A stretch of DNA of 64,000 bases from Thermoplasmatota archaeon (GTDB lineage Archaea > Thermoplasmatota > E2 > UBA202 > JdFR-43): positions 17,253 to 81,252 of the forward strand of contig JAPDJT010000028.1 in assembly GCA_029258955.1 (NCBI GenBank). Reading direction: 5' to 3'. Of the stretch, positions 1 through 8,709 are shown piece by piece. Within the stretch, counting starts at the first letter, position 1; each line of letters begins with the position of its first letter. A model generated the notes under the pieces. The model saw only the letters and a program-made list of their open reading frames with translations. It was not told the DNA's origin and ran no database searches. The position numbers and the translations under genes are program-made.

Positions 1-2117
1 TTTATACAGCACAAATAATCGTAAATCCAGTTGATGTTACTGTTGAGCCAACAAAGAAGCTTATAGGAAATGAAACACTGGCAGTAAATATCACAGTAAA
101 TCCACATAATCAAACTATGATTGGGGCATCCTGCATATTGCACTTTAATCCAAATGTATTGCAGGTGATAAGTTTTGAATATGGAGATTTATTTGCAACA
201 AATATTGGAGAGAATACACTAATTAACAACACAGCTGGAAAAGTAGGGCCTATTGCAGTAGTCGATCTAGAAGGAGTTAATGAATCTGGTACAATTATAA
301 CAATTTATTTCCAACCAGTAGCAACTGGATATTCGTATCTTAATTTAACAAATGTAGAAGTAAAGGATTTGGACAATAAAGATATGGCTTTCTTTGCAAC
401 AAATTCTACTGTTGAGGTTGATTTGACACCTCCAACTGTTGATTTTGAAGTTGGACAGCCTTACTATACTGATGGAATAAACAATTACATTACTTCCTCA
501 ACACCGCTTTATATAAATGCAAGTGATGCGCATAACTATACGATTCATTATAGAATAAATAATGGAACAGAGGAGATTGGAGATATGAACCAAAATGTCA
601 TACTATTCTTAAACAACTACACAGATGGAGCATATACAATTGAATATTGGGCTGTTGATGAACTAGGAAATGAAGCTATTCATCAATCCATTGATGTATA
701 TCTGGATAATACTCCGCCAGAGACAAGTGCAGTTTTAACGCCAGCTCAACCAAATGGAGAAAATGGATGGTATATAAGCAATGTTAGTTTGGTTTTGACA
801 GCAAATGATACAGGAAGTGATGTCGATACCATATATTACAAGATAAATGATGGAGAATGGAATGAATATAATGAAAATCTATCCTTTACAGAAGAAGGCA
901 TATATATTATTTATTACTATGCTGTAGATAATCTAGGAAATAGTGAAGCAGAAAAAAGCATTGAAATAAAAATAGATAAGACTGCACCAATTCTTGATTA
1001 TAACATAACAGGTGAAGAAGGGGATAACGGGTGGTATATAGGCAATGTAATTCTTCAACTTATTGCAGAGGATGCGCCAGCTGGCATACAAGAATTTAAG
1101 TATAGAATAAATAATGGTGAATGGCAAATCTATAATGAATCAATTGAAATATCAGAAGATGGTGTATATGTAATAGATTTCTATGCTAAAGATTATGCTG
1201 GAAACAATGCTTCAATAGAAATAACAATTAAAGTAGATAAAACACCACCATCTGCAACCCATACATTGCAGGGCACATATGAAGAAGGAAAATATACAAC
1301 AGATGTTAAAGTAACATTGACTGCAACAGATAATAAAGCAGGAGTAAAAGAAATTAGATATAGATTAGATGGTACAAGTTATACAATAACTGGTACATCA
1401 GGAAGCTTTACAGTATCTGCTGAAGGTGTGCATATAATTGAATATTATGCAGTTGATAATGCTGGAAATACAGGTGCGAAAAAGCAAGTAAGCTTTACCA
1501 TTGAAAAGAACAAAAAACCAATTGCAGATTTCACTTACACTCCACAACAACCAACAGATTTGGATACAATAACATTTGCAGATGCTTCCAATGATCCAGA
1601 TGGAAGCATTGTTTCATGGCTTTGGGACTTTGGAGATGGAAACACAAGCACAGAACAAAATCCAACTCATAAATATGCAGACAATGGAACATATGTTGTA
1701 AAACTTACAGTTACAGATGATAAAGGAGCAACAAGTTACACAACAAAAATAATTGAAGTAGCAAATGTTCCACCAACAGTTGCAATAACATATGAGCCAG
1801 GAAAGCCAGAAGTAAAGAAAGAAATTAAATTTAAAGCAATTGCAACAGACGATGATGGTTACATTGTAAATTACACATGGGACTTTGGAGATGGAAACAC
1901 AAGCTATGGAAAAAATGTAACACATGTATACATCAAAGAAGGTAATTATACAGTAAAGCTTATAGTTAAGGATAATGACGGTGCAACAACAGAGAAAACA
2001 ATATATGTTAATGTCATTAAACCAACAATGGTATGGTGGCCATATGTACTTGCATTGATAGTACTGATAATAATAGCTATAATAGTAGTTGCAGTGTGGA
2101 AGAAAAGACAGAAGTAA
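1..2117 (+). CDS. Surface protein with cohesin-like, OmpL47-like and PKD domains (5' end outside window)
   Basis: The reading frame is open from base 3, so the N-terminus lies outside the window. The first visible ~140 residues look like a cohesin-type beta-sandwich (the stretch VEPTKKLIGNETL followed by a FNPNVLQV core). Three to four repeats of ~90 residues follow; each starts after a TPP or TAP motif and contains GWYISNV, YYKINDGEW and YYAVDNLGN, which resembles OmpL47-type beta domains. Two PKD domains follow, each with WDFGDGNTS. The protein ends in one membrane helix (WWPYVLALIVLIIIAIIVV) and a basic tail, so it is probably anchored with its domains outside. There are many NxT/NxS sequons. 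The next gene downstream also begins with a cohesin-like domain. Domain names come from visible motifs only; the binding partner is unknown. Confidence 0.8.
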   Translation, partial: YTAQIIVNPVDVTVEPTKKLIGNETLAVNITVNPHNQTMIGASCILHFNPNVLQVISFEYGDLFATNIGENTLINNTAGKVGPIAVVDLEGVNESGTIITIYFQPVATGYSYLNLTNVEVKDLDNKDMAFFATNSTVEVDLTPPTVDFEVGQPYYTDGINNYITSSTPLYINASDAHNYTIHYRINNGTEEIGDMNQNVILFLNNYTDGAYTIEYWAVDELGNEAIHQSIDVYLDNTPPETSAVLTPAQPNGENGWYISNVSLVLTANDTGSDVDTIYYKINDGEWNEYNENLSFTEEGIYIIYYYAVDNLGNSEAEKSIEIKIDKTAPILDYNITGEEGDNGWYIGNVILQLIAEDAPAGIQEFKYRINNGEWQIYNESIEISEDGVYVIDFYAKDYAGNNASIEITIKVDKTPPSATHTLQGTYEEGKYTTDVKVTLTATDNKAGVKEIRYRLDGTSYTITGTSGSFTVSAEGVHIIEYYAVDNAGNTGAKKQVSFTIEKNKKPIADFTYTPQQPTDLDTITFADASNDPDGSIVSWLWDFGDGNTSTEQNPTHKYADNGTYVVKLTVTDDKGATSYTTKIIEVANVPPTVAITYEPGKPEVKKEIKFKAIATDDDGYIVNYTWDFGDGNTSYGKNVTHVYIKEGNYTVKLIVKDNDGATTEKTIYVNVIKPTMVWWPYVLALIVLIIIAIIVVAVWKKRQK

Positions 2118-2168
2118 TTTCCTCCTTTATTTTTTAATTTTTATATATAGCATGAATAAATGAAAAAT

Positions 2169-2209
2169 AATTGCTATTGACTGTGTGAGGAGAATTTACT
2201 AAACAATTC
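2169..2209 (+). repeat. Dispersed palindromic element copy
   Basis: Matches the family consensus: a left arm near TTGCTATTGAC, a centre GTGAGGAGAATTTACT and a right arm ending AACAATTC. Flanked upstream by AATGAAAAA. Confidence 0.5.
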
Positions 2210-2235
2210 TATTTCTCACTTATTTCAAAAATTGT

Positions 2236-2279
2236 GAGATATGCTATAAATCTCATTTATAATCAAATAGCAACAATTC
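2236..2279 (-). repeat. Dispersed palindromic element copy
   Basis: Inverted relative to the preceding copy. It reads ATGCTATAAATCTCAT then AATCAAATAGCAACAATTC, followed by the usual TTCATTCATTT flank. Confidence 0.5.
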
Positions 2280-2381
2280 ATTTCATTCATTTGACACTGT
2301 TAAAACAAATTTTATTCGAGAAATGATTTGTGAAAATTTAAATATGGAAAGATATTACAATAGTAAAAAGGAGGGTTAGGA

Positions 2382-4073
2382 ATGAATAGAAAAGCTATAT
2401 TGGTAGTTATTTTATTATCAGTAAGCATTGCTTATGGAGTTGAAGCAGATGATACCCATACGATAAAGGTTGTTCCACAAGAGACTAATGTTATAGTGGG
2501 AGAGAATTTTACAGTTAGCATTAATATAGTTCCAGCCTCACCAATTTCGGCAGCAATGTGCAATATTACTTTTGATCCAGCGATATTACAGGCGGAAGAA
2601 GTAATGGATGGAGGAATGTTTGATTTATGGTTAGGAAATTTACCAGGAGTAGCAGAAATTGATAATATAAATGGTACCATTAGCTATATATCTGCTGCAG
2701 CATCTGAAGGAAGAACCAGCGAGGGCACATTTGCAATAATAAAATTTAGAGCTATAGCTGTTGGAAGTTCCTCCATCAATATTGAAGATCCCATTATCCA
2801 GAGGGAAACAAATGTTAATATAATAAATGGGGTAGTAAATGTTTTGGCTGGTGGTGATACAAATCCTCCAGAAATATCCAATATTGTTGTAAAGCCTTTT
2901 GTACAGTATGTAAATGGTTATGTGAATATCTCTGCTTCCATTTATGATGAATCTGCCATAGATAGTGTAAAAGCTATCATAGAATATCCAAATGGAAGCA
3001 TATATGAATATCCAATGAGCAAGGATACAAAATATTATTTAAATAAAACATACAGCATGGCTGGAACATATCATTTCCATATTTATGCAAGAGATGAATA
3101 TGGAAATGAAAATGAAAGCTCCATATACTCATTTGAAATAGTTGAAGGAGATAATGTTCCCCCAGAAATAAAAGATGTTTTAGCATCTCCTTCATTGCAG
3201 GATGCAGGAAAAGATGTAACTATTTCCTGTAAAGTAACAGACAACATAGCTGTAAAAGACGTATTCCTAAACATAACATATCCAGATGGCACGAATTACA
3301 ATTTCAGCATAAAGAATAACAAAACAGATAGCATTTATTATTGCAATAAAGCATATAACATGCTTGGCACCTATTCATTCTTCATTTTCGCAATAGATGA
3401 TTATGGCAATAAAAACAAAAGCCAAACATATGAATTCGAGATTGATGATACAACACCACCTGTAGTAGGTATTATTTATCCAAAAGGGGGAGAAATTGTT
3501 GGAGGAAAAGTTATTATTAAATGGAACGCCACTGATAACTATGGCAAAAACTTGCTTATAACAATCAAATATAGTCCAAATAATGGTGCTACATGGCATT
3601 TAATAGTTTCAGATACAGAAAATGATGGAGAATATGAATGGGATACAAGCAAATTAGAAAGTGGAGATAGTTATTTAATAAGTGTTTCTGCAAAAGATGC
3701 TGCTGGAAACATTGGTAAAGATGTCTCAGATAAATTCACTGTTGATAATACAAACCCAACTCTTGCTATACAAAAACCAAAAGCAGGCAGATTATATATA
3801 TTTGATAGGGAAATAATGCCTCTCATTGGCAATAAAGCAATAATAATTGGCAAAATTACAATTGTAGCGGAAGCACAGGACCAGCCAGCAGGAATAGAAA
3901 AAGTGGAATTTTATATTGATGGTAGCTTGAAGGCAGAAGATAATTCAACACCATATGAATGGATTTGGGATGAAAGAACAATTGGAAAACATACCATAAA
4001 AGTAATAGCTTATGATAAAGCAGGAAATAAAGAAACGAGAGAGGTAGAAGTACTTGTTATTAATCCTCTTTAA
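2382..4073 (+). CDS. Secreted cohesin-like/Ig-like domain protein
   Basis: The 563-residue protein has a signal peptide (residues 1-~22, ILVVILLSVSIAYGVEA) and then a cohesin-like beta-sandwich (~25-155, with NVIVGENFTVSINIVP and ITFDPAILQAEEV). Two Ig-like repeats of ~95 residues follow, each opening PPEI and closing with a DEYGNENES or DDYGNKNKS turn. A further domain contains IKWNATDNYGKNLL. The last ~105 residues resemble a Big_7-type Ig domain (VEFYIDGSLKAEDNSTPYEW, VIAYDKAGNKE) that also ends the proteins at 59305 and 23892. There is no membrane anchor. The start at 2382 is supported by AGGAGG 7 nt upstream. The 3' end overlaps the convergent L11 gene by 14 nt. Likely a surface or extracellular scaffolding protein; partner unknown. 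Confidence 0.8.
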   Translation: MNRKAILVVILLSVSIAYGVEADDTHTIKVVPQETNVIVGENFTVSINIVPASPISAAMCNITFDPAILQAEEVMDGGMFDLWLGNLPGVAEIDNINGTISYISAAASEGRTSEGTFAIIKFRAIAVGSSSINIEDPIIQRETNVNIINGVVNVLAGGDTNPPEISNIVVKPFVQYVNGYVNISASIYDESAIDSVKAIIEYPNGSIYEYPMSKDTKYYLNKTYSMAGTYHFHIYARDEYGNENESSIYSFEIVEGDNVPPEIKDVLASPSLQDAGKDVTISCKVTDNIAVKDVFLNITYPDGTNYNFSIKNNKTDSIYYCNKAYNMLGTYSFFIFAIDDYGNKNKSQTYEFEIDDTTPPVVGIIYPKGGEIVGGKVIIKWNATDNYGKNLLITIKYSPNNGATWHLIVSDTENDGEYEWDTSKLESGDSYLISVSAKDAAGNIGKDVSDKFTVDNTNPTLAIQKPKAGRLYIFDREIMPLIGNKAIIIGKITIVAEAQDQPAGIEKVEFYIDGSLKAEDNSTPYEWIWDERTIGKHTIKVIAYDKAGNKETREVEVLVINPL

Positions 4074-4536
4074 ATAAATCGTCAAACTCTCCTTCTTCTA
4101 TTTTTTTAATTATTTCTTTTGGATGCATGCCATCTATTGTTATCCCCATTGATACGCAAGTCCCTACTATTTCCTTTGCTTTTGCCTTCAAATCCTTCCC
4201 AAGTAAATCATTCTTTTTCATTTTTGCAATGTCAATAACATCCTGCATTGTTATGTTGCCTACTGGATTTTCATCTCCAGCTCCCTTTTCAACGCCCGCT
4301 CTCTTTAATATTAATGCAGATGCTGGAGGCGTGCCAACTTTTAATTCATATTTCTTTGTTGCTGGATCAACAATTATTTTTACAGGTACTTTCATCCCTT
4401 TAAAGTCTTTTGTAAGCTCATTTATTTTGTTTACTACCTCTACTACATTTAAACCTAAGGGTCCAAGTACCGGTCCTATTGGTGGACCAGCAGTTGCTTT
4501 CCCTCCTTCAACAAGCACTTCTACTTCCTCTGCCAT
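4060..4536 (-). CDS. rpl11: 50S ribosomal protein L11
   Basis: L11 (uL11) binds the GTPase-associated region of 23S rRNA and forms the stalk base. The 158-residue protein has the N-terminal signature VEVLVEGGKATAGPPIGPVLGPLGLN and the C-terminal rRNA-binding part ending in GTCVSMGITIDGMHPKEI. It is last in ftsZ-secE-spt5-rpl11. A strong SD (GGAGGAGTGAT) lies at the end of spt5, 4 bp between the genes, so translation is probably coupled. The L1, L10 and L12 genes that commonly follow in archaea are not here; a convergent surface-protein gene follows instead. Confidence 0.97.
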   Translation of the reverse strand: MAEEVEVLVEGGKATAGPPIGPVLGPLGLNVVEVVNKINELTKDFKGMKVPVKIIVDPATKKYELKVGTPPASALILKRAGVEKGAGDENPVGNITMQDVIDIAKMKKNDLLGKDLKAKAKEIVGTCVSMGITIDGMHPKEIIKKIEEGEFDDLFKED

Positions 4537-4540
4537 TTTA

Positions 4541-4990
4541 TCACTCCTCCTTTTCTTTCTTTATTATTCTTACCTGCTCCCCCCTGACAGTAATTGGTAT
4601 TGGAACCATTGCATCTAATAATTCAACAGTAATTTCTTCTTTTGCATCATCTATTCTAGTTACCTTAGCTTTCTCTCCTTTAAATGGTCCAGAAATGAGC
4701 TCTACAATCATTCCCTCTTCAATATTTGCAACAGCAGATGGTGGGAATAGAAAATGCTCTATTTCCTCAAGCTTAACATCTTTTTCTAAAACTTCCCTGG
4801 CATATCTCATATGCCTTACTATTCTTTTTATGACATCAATATCTTCACTTTCCACAAATATATAGCCTCTCAACTCCTTTGGTGCAAGGATAGAATATAT
4901 TTTCCCTGTCCTCTTGCTGGCTTTTTCAAACAAATTTGCTACATTCTCTTCTTGCCCAACCTGCGTCTTAACAACAAAAATTTTTGCCAT
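4541..4990 (-). CDS. spt5: Transcription elongation factor Spt5 (NusG family)
   Basis: Archaeal Spt5 binds RNA polymerase with Spt4 and promotes processive elongation. The 149-residue protein has the NGN domain (KIFVVKTQVGQEENVANL through RGYIFVESED) followed by a KOW domain (MIVELISGPFKGEKAKVTRID), the usual archaeal two-domain form. I chose the ATG at 4990, one base after the secE stop codon, because translation from there begins MAKIFVVKT as in the family; an in-frame start eight codons upstream would overlap secE. It lies in the ftsZ-secE-spt5-rpl11 cluster. Confidence 0.95.
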   Translation of the reverse strand: MAKIFVVKTQVGQEENVANLFEKASKRTGKIYSILAPKELRGYIFVESEDIDVIKRIVRHMRYAREVLEKDVKLEEIEHFLFPPSAVANIEEGMIVELISGPFKGEKAKVTRIDDAKEEITVELLDAMVPIPITVRGEQVRIIKKEKEE

Positions 4991-4991
4991 T

Positions 4992-5231
4992 TTAAATCCC
5001 CAGCTTTTGAGCAATCCAAGGTGCTACAACTGTAGCTAAAATGAAAATAGCAAAGCCTATGATTCCTATAATGAAAATGCCAATAGCAGTCATTTGAGCA
5101 GTCTTTGTATATTCATCCATATCTGGATTCCTTGCCATCTTGAATACTCTGCCATACTTTCCCTTACCTATTCTACTAAACTTATGTTCAATATTCTTTT
5201 GAACTTCCCACGCTTTTTCTACCAGATTCAT
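4992..5231 (-). CDS. secE: Preprotein translocase subunit SecE (Sec61 gamma)
   Basis: A 79-residue subunit of the SecYE channel. An amphipathic N-terminal part contains the conserved ARNPDMDEYTKTAQM segment, followed by one transmembrane helix (GIFIIGIIGFAIFILATVVA). The length fits the archaeal single-helix form. It starts one base after the ftsZ stop codon and is followed one base later by spt5, a gene order common in Euryarchaeota. Confidence 0.95.
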   Translation of the reverse strand: MNLVEKAWEVQKNIEHKFSRIGKGKYGRVFKMARNPDMDEYTKTAQMTAIGIFIIGIIGFAIFILATVVAPWIAQKLGI

Positions 5232-5232
5232 T

Positions 5233-6336
5233 TTATCTTATGATATCAATTCCAAATTCTTTCTCTTCCGTCTCCGTTGAAGGACCTAAAATTTGCTTTG
5301 ATTTCACTCCGGTTAAAACAATCATTACTTTAATTGTTCCCTTTAAACTCGGGTCAATTCCTGCTCCCCATATTATTGTTGCATCTGGATTTATGCGGGA
5401 ATAAATTTCCTCTACAACTCCCTCTGCTTCTTTTATTGTCATGTCCTCCCCACCAATAACATTCACCAATGCTCCTTTTGCTTCACTAATATCAACATCT
5501 AACAATGGAGATGACAATGCTTCATTAACAGCATCAACAGCCCTATTCTCACTATCTGATTCTCCTAATCCAATCATTGCAACTCCTCCAGATTTCATTA
5601 TGGTCTTCAAATCAGCAAAGTCCAAGTTAATTAATCCAGGCTTTGTAATCATTTCTGTTATTCCTTTTATACTCCTCATTAAAATTTCATCTGCGACTTT
5701 AAATGCTTTATTTAATGGCAATCTAGGTGCAATTTCAAGAAGCTTATCATTTGGAATAACTATAACTGTGTCACATATATCTTTTAACCTTGCTAAACCC
5801 ATTTCAGCATTTTCTTTTCTTACCCTCCCTTCAACACTAAACGGAAGAGTTACAACAGCCAAAGTTAAAGCCCCTATTTCCTTTGCTATTTTTGCCACAA
5901 CTGGAGCAGAGCCTGTACCGGTGCCTCCTCCAAGCCCGCATGTAATAAAAACTATGTCAGCTCCCTCCAATGCTTTCTTTATTTCTGACTCGCTTTCAAT
6001 TGCTGCTTCTCTTCCCTTCTCTGGCAAAGAACCCGCTCCCAACCCTTTAGTTACATGCCTTCCAATCAATATCTTATGAGGAACTTTTGCATGCAATAAA
6101 TGCTGAGCATCTGTGTTTATAGCTATGAGTTGAGCTCCATAAATTTTTGCCTCAAAACATCTCGCAATAGTATTTGTTCCAGCTCCTCCGCATCCAACAA
6201 CTTTTATATTTGTTGTTAATCCAGCTAAAACTTCTTCTAGCTCTTTGTTCCTCCTTTGCAACTCCTCCAATTCCTCCTCACTAAGTTCAACTTGTGACTC
6301 ATCCCTCGCAATAGCTTCTTCAACAATTTTCTTCAT
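5233..6336 (-). CDS. ftsZ: Cell division protein FtsZ
   Basis: Tubulin-like GTPase that forms the division ring. The protein has 367 residues from the chosen start. Visible motifs are GCGGAGTNT near residue 52, the tubulin signature [13 protein letters not shown] near residue 135, NDKLL and the C-terminal [16 protein letters not shown] chose ATG 6336 because GGTGAT lies 4-9 nt before it; upstream GTG and ATG codons at 6345 and 6342 lie inside that SD. The first ~35 residues are charged and glutamate-rich, as in archaeal FtsZ. First gene of ftsZ-secE-spt5-rpl11. Confidence 0.96.
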   Translation of the reverse strand: MKKIVEEAIARDESQVELSEEELEELQRRNKELEEVLAGLTTNIKVVGCGGAGTNTIARCFEAKIYGAQLIAINTDAQHLLHAKVPHKILIGRHVTKGLGAGSLPEKGREAAIESESEIKKALEGADIVFITCGLGGGTGTGSAPVVAKIAKEIGALTLAVVTLPFSVEGRVRKENAEMGLARLKDICDTVIVIPNDKLLEIAPRLPLNKAFKVADEILMRSIKGITEMITKPGLINLDFADLKTIMKSGGVAMIGLGESDSENRAVDAVNEALSSPLLDVDISEAKGALVNVIGGEDMTIKEAEGVVEEIYSRINPDATIIWGAGIDPSLKGTIKVMIVLTGVKSKQILGPSTETEEKEFGIDIIR

Positions 6337-6415
6337 GAGCATCACCTTAAACTTTTAAAGTAAAACACAAAGGTTTATTAAAAAGTTTTGATAATTGTTA
6401 TAGAGGAGGAGAAAG

Positions 6416-7339
6416 CTAAAATGGGCTTGTTTTTCCTATTGCTTCCATCACCGCCAAAGCAGCTTTTGCTCCTTCAGCACATGCTGTTATAATTTGTCTT
6501 ACTCCTCCTGTGACATCTCCTGCTGCAAACACTCTTTTTACATTTGTTCTACCCATCTCATCTGTTATAATGTATCCATTTTCATCAAGCTTTATACCTA
6601 CTTGTTTAGCTAGCTCATTTTGTGGCTCTTCTCCTATTGATATAAAGACTCCATCAGTTGCAATAACCTTTTCTTCTCCAGTTTTTACATTTTTTATCTT
6701 TACAGCCTTCACGAAATCATCACCAATAATTTCTTCAACAATGCTATTCCATATAAAATTGATGCCTTTTTCTTTTGCCTCCTCCTCTAAAGCTTTTTCA
6801 GCCCTAAGCTTATCTCTCCTATGAATAACAGAAACATCACATCCAATTTGCTTTAAATATATTGCTTCAATAACAGCACTATTTCCTCCCCCAACAACAA
6901 CTACTTTCTTTCCTTTAAAAAAGAAACCATCACAAGTTGCACAATAAGAAACACCTCTTCCTGCAAATTCATCCTCGCCCTTAACTCCAAGCTTTCTATG
7001 CTGACTACCAGTACATAAAATTACAGCACCAACAAAATATTTGCTACGAGTAGTTTCAATTTTTACACCTTCATTGCTTACGCTGAGTTTTTTAACCTCT
7101 TCTCCAAATTTCAGCTCAGCATAGTCTTTGGCATGCTCTTTCATTTTCTCCATTAACTCCATTCCACTTATACTTTTGAATCCTGGATAATTTTCTACCT
7201 TAGGGGCTTCAATAGTTAAACCCCCTCCCATTCCTTTATCAAAAACAACTACACTTGCTCCACTCCTTCCAGCATATATGGCAGCAGCATAACCAGCAGC
7301 TCCAGCCCCTACAATAGCTACTTCATAGTCAAATTTCAT
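6416..7339 (-). CDS. trxB: Thioredoxin reductase
   Basis: FAD-dependent disulfide reductase that passes electrons to thioredoxin. The 307-residue protein shows the FAD motif [13 protein letters not shown] at the N-terminus, the redox pair C133-A-T-C136, the second Rossmann motif VVGGGNSAV with a downstream HRRDKLRA, and the C-terminal FAD motif [11 protein letters not shown]. The HRR motif is the usual NADPH 2'-phosphate contact, so NADPH use is likely; some thermoplasmatal homologues lack it. ATG 7339 was chosen because it gives [13 protein letters not shown]. It has its own transcription unit, 79 nt upstream of ftsZ. Confidence 0.94.
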   Translation of the reverse strand: MKFDYEVAIVGAGAAGYAAAIYAGRSGASVVVFDKGMGGGLTIEAPKVENYPGFKSISGMELMEKMKEHAKDYAELKFGEEVKKLSVSNEGVKIETTRSKYFVGAVILCTGSQHRKLGVKGEDEFAGRGVSYCATCDGFFFKGKKVVVVGGGNSAVIEAIYLKQIGCDVSVIHRRDKLRAEKALEEEAKEKGINFIWNSIVEEIIGDDFVKAVKIKNVKTGEEKVIATDGVFISIGEEPQNELAKQVGIKLDENGYIITDEMGRTNVKRVFAAGDVTGGVRQIITACAEGAKAALAVMEAIGKTSPF

Positions 7340-7410
7340 GAGAATAAAAAAGCACAATCATATAAAACTTCTGATGAGTGGGGATGTTGAAGAAAATTAA
7401 ATGAAATGAG

Positions 7411-7458
7411 GATGTTATCATGGTAAATTCTCTCACGCAATAATGGCATCGAGCTAAT
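7411..7458 (-). repeat. Dispersed palindromic element copy
   Basis: Reads GATGTTATCATGGTAAATT, then CTCTCACGCAATAATGGCA. This is a close match to the inverted consensus. Confidence 0.55.
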
Positions 7459-7530
7459 TTCTTCCATACAAATTGCCATGATAACGCTCCCTTCATGGTT
7501 GATAATCTCGATAAAATAGATATAATGAAT

Positions 7531-7573
7531 GTTACCATTGACTTCTTTCCATGAATAATAGCCAAGCAACCAT
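7531..7573 (-). repeat. Dispersed palindromic element copy
   Basis: Reads GTTACCATTGACTTC, then CCATGAATAATAGCC and AAGCAACC, followed by a CATTCTCTTCATTTATTT flank. Confidence 0.5.
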
Positions 7574-7660
7574 TCTCTTCATTTATTTATGAAGAAAAAG
7601 TATAATATAATCTCCGCAAATGCCATTAACAGTAATTCTACCATTCTGCAATCATAGTTT

Positions 7661-8674
7661 TCATTGATGAAGTCTATTTAATTTCACTTCTCTTCCATCA
7701 TCTTTTACTATTGCTTTTATTTCGTTACTTTTAATTAGCTCTATATTCACATTTCCTAATACTAACTTTATTCCATATGCAACATCTTCATTTCCATATA
7801 CTTCTATTTCCTTAGCTTTTCCTATCTTATACGCAATTTCCATCCCTTTCTTAACATCTTCACTAAAAACATTTTTTCCTTTTGCAATACCATACATTTC
7901 CAAATATATATCTGGCTTTGTATCTCTCAATGTTGGACGAGCAATTCTTGCCTCCTTTAATGTATCCAAATCTATATCGCAGACAATGCTATCTTCCTTA
8001 AAATATTCCGCTTTTGCCAATAACTCCCCTTTTGGACTGTATATCTGGCTTCCTCCCCAGAATGTTAAGCCGTCTTCTTCTCCAACTAGATTACAATACG
8101 CCATATAAACTGTATTTTCTATTGCTCTTGCTGGCAATACTCTTTCAAAATAATCTTTTGAAATGATAGGAGAAGCAGATATACATACGATTAAATCTGC
8201 CCCTTTTAATGCCATTATTTTTGTTATTTCTGGAAAGAAAATGTCATAGCAAATGCAAAGCCCTACATTTCCAAATTTTGTTTTAAATATTGGCTGTTCA
8301 TTTCCTTCTTTAAAATAAAATTTTTCTTCAAATGGTCCAAAATTTGCTAAGAAATTTTTGTGATATATTCCAATGCTATTTGATTGCACCATAACCGCTG
8401 AATTATAAACAATACCTTTTCTTTCTTCAATTGGCATTCCAAAAATTATTATGCAATCATTTTCCTTAGCAATCTCTTGTAAATTTTTTATTGATTCCCC
8501 ATTTATATCTTCAGCTAAAGAAAAAACCTCTTCCCTACAAATATATCCAGTTAATGACATTTCTCCAAAAATATACACATCTGCTTCCTCGCTCTCTATA
8601 ACTTTTTCCATTTTTCTTATATTCTTCTTTTTATTTCCAACCTTTGGATTTATGTTAGTTAAGCAGACTCTCAT
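7661..8674 (-). CDS. Carbon-nitrogen hydrolase, probable glutaminase partner of NAD synthase
   Basis: A nitrilase-superfamily amidase of 337 residues. The catalytic triad is visible as Glu38 (FGEMSLTGY), Lys106 (YHKNFLANFGPFEEKFYF) and Cys142 (LCICYDIFFPE). The Lys motif, with N-F-G-x-F-x-E-K-x-Y-F after it, resembles the glutaminase domain of glutamine-dependent NAD synthetases more than other nitrilases. The ~60 residues beyond the core (from about 275) match nothing I recognise. It is divergent from nadE with 35 bp between start codons. I infer that it releases ammonia from glutamine for NadE, making a split version of the usual fused enzyme. A free-standing omega-amidase is the main alternative. 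Confidence 0.75.
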   Translation of the reverse strand: MRVCLTNINPKVGNKKKNIRKMEKVIESEEADVYIFGEMSLTGYICREEVFSLAEDINGESIKNLQEIAKENDCIIIFGMPIEERKGIVYNSAVMVQSNSIGIYHKNFLANFGPFEEKFYFKEGNEQPIFKTKFGNVGLCICYDIFFPEITKIMALKGADLIVCISASPIISKDYFERVLPARAIENTVYMAYCNLVGEEDGLTFWGGSQIYSPKGELLAKAEYFKEDSIVCDIDLDTLKEARIARPTLRDTKPDIYLEMYGIAKGKNVFSEDVKKGMEIAYKIGKAKEIEVYGNEDVAYGIKLVLGNVNIELIKSNEIKAIVKDDGREVKLNRLHQ

Positions 8675-8709
8675 CGCAAGAAATAAATTTCACTCTTTTA
8701 TAACTTTGC

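Larger units (their letters stand above)
2118..2381. other. Intergenic region with two palindromic-element copies and the promoter of the next gene
   Basis: This gap holds two copies of the dispersed palindromic element (about 2169-2209 and 2236-2279) in opposite orientations. They are flanked by AATGAA/TTCATT-rich ends, so the whole stretch 2155-2292 is an imperfect inverted repeat. A TATA-like AATTTAAATATGG at about 2335-2347 lies ~40 nt before the start codon at 2382. An SD sequence, AGGAGG, is at 2369-2374. Confidence 0.6.
7340..7660. other. Intergenic region filled by palindromic elements
   Basis: No convincing gene. It contains element copies at about 7411-7458 (minus), a right half at 7459-7486 (plus) and a copy at 7531-7573 (minus). 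The first two together form an imperfect inverted repeat: GTTATCATGGTAAATT near 7414 faces AATTGCCATGATAAC near 7471. Short frames on the minus strand read straight through these repeats and look spurious. Confidence 0.55.

Noticed and set aside
7329..7569. Two short minus-strand frames between trxB and the nitrilase gene.
   Set aside because: They read through palindromic elements in two frames at once and have no start signals.
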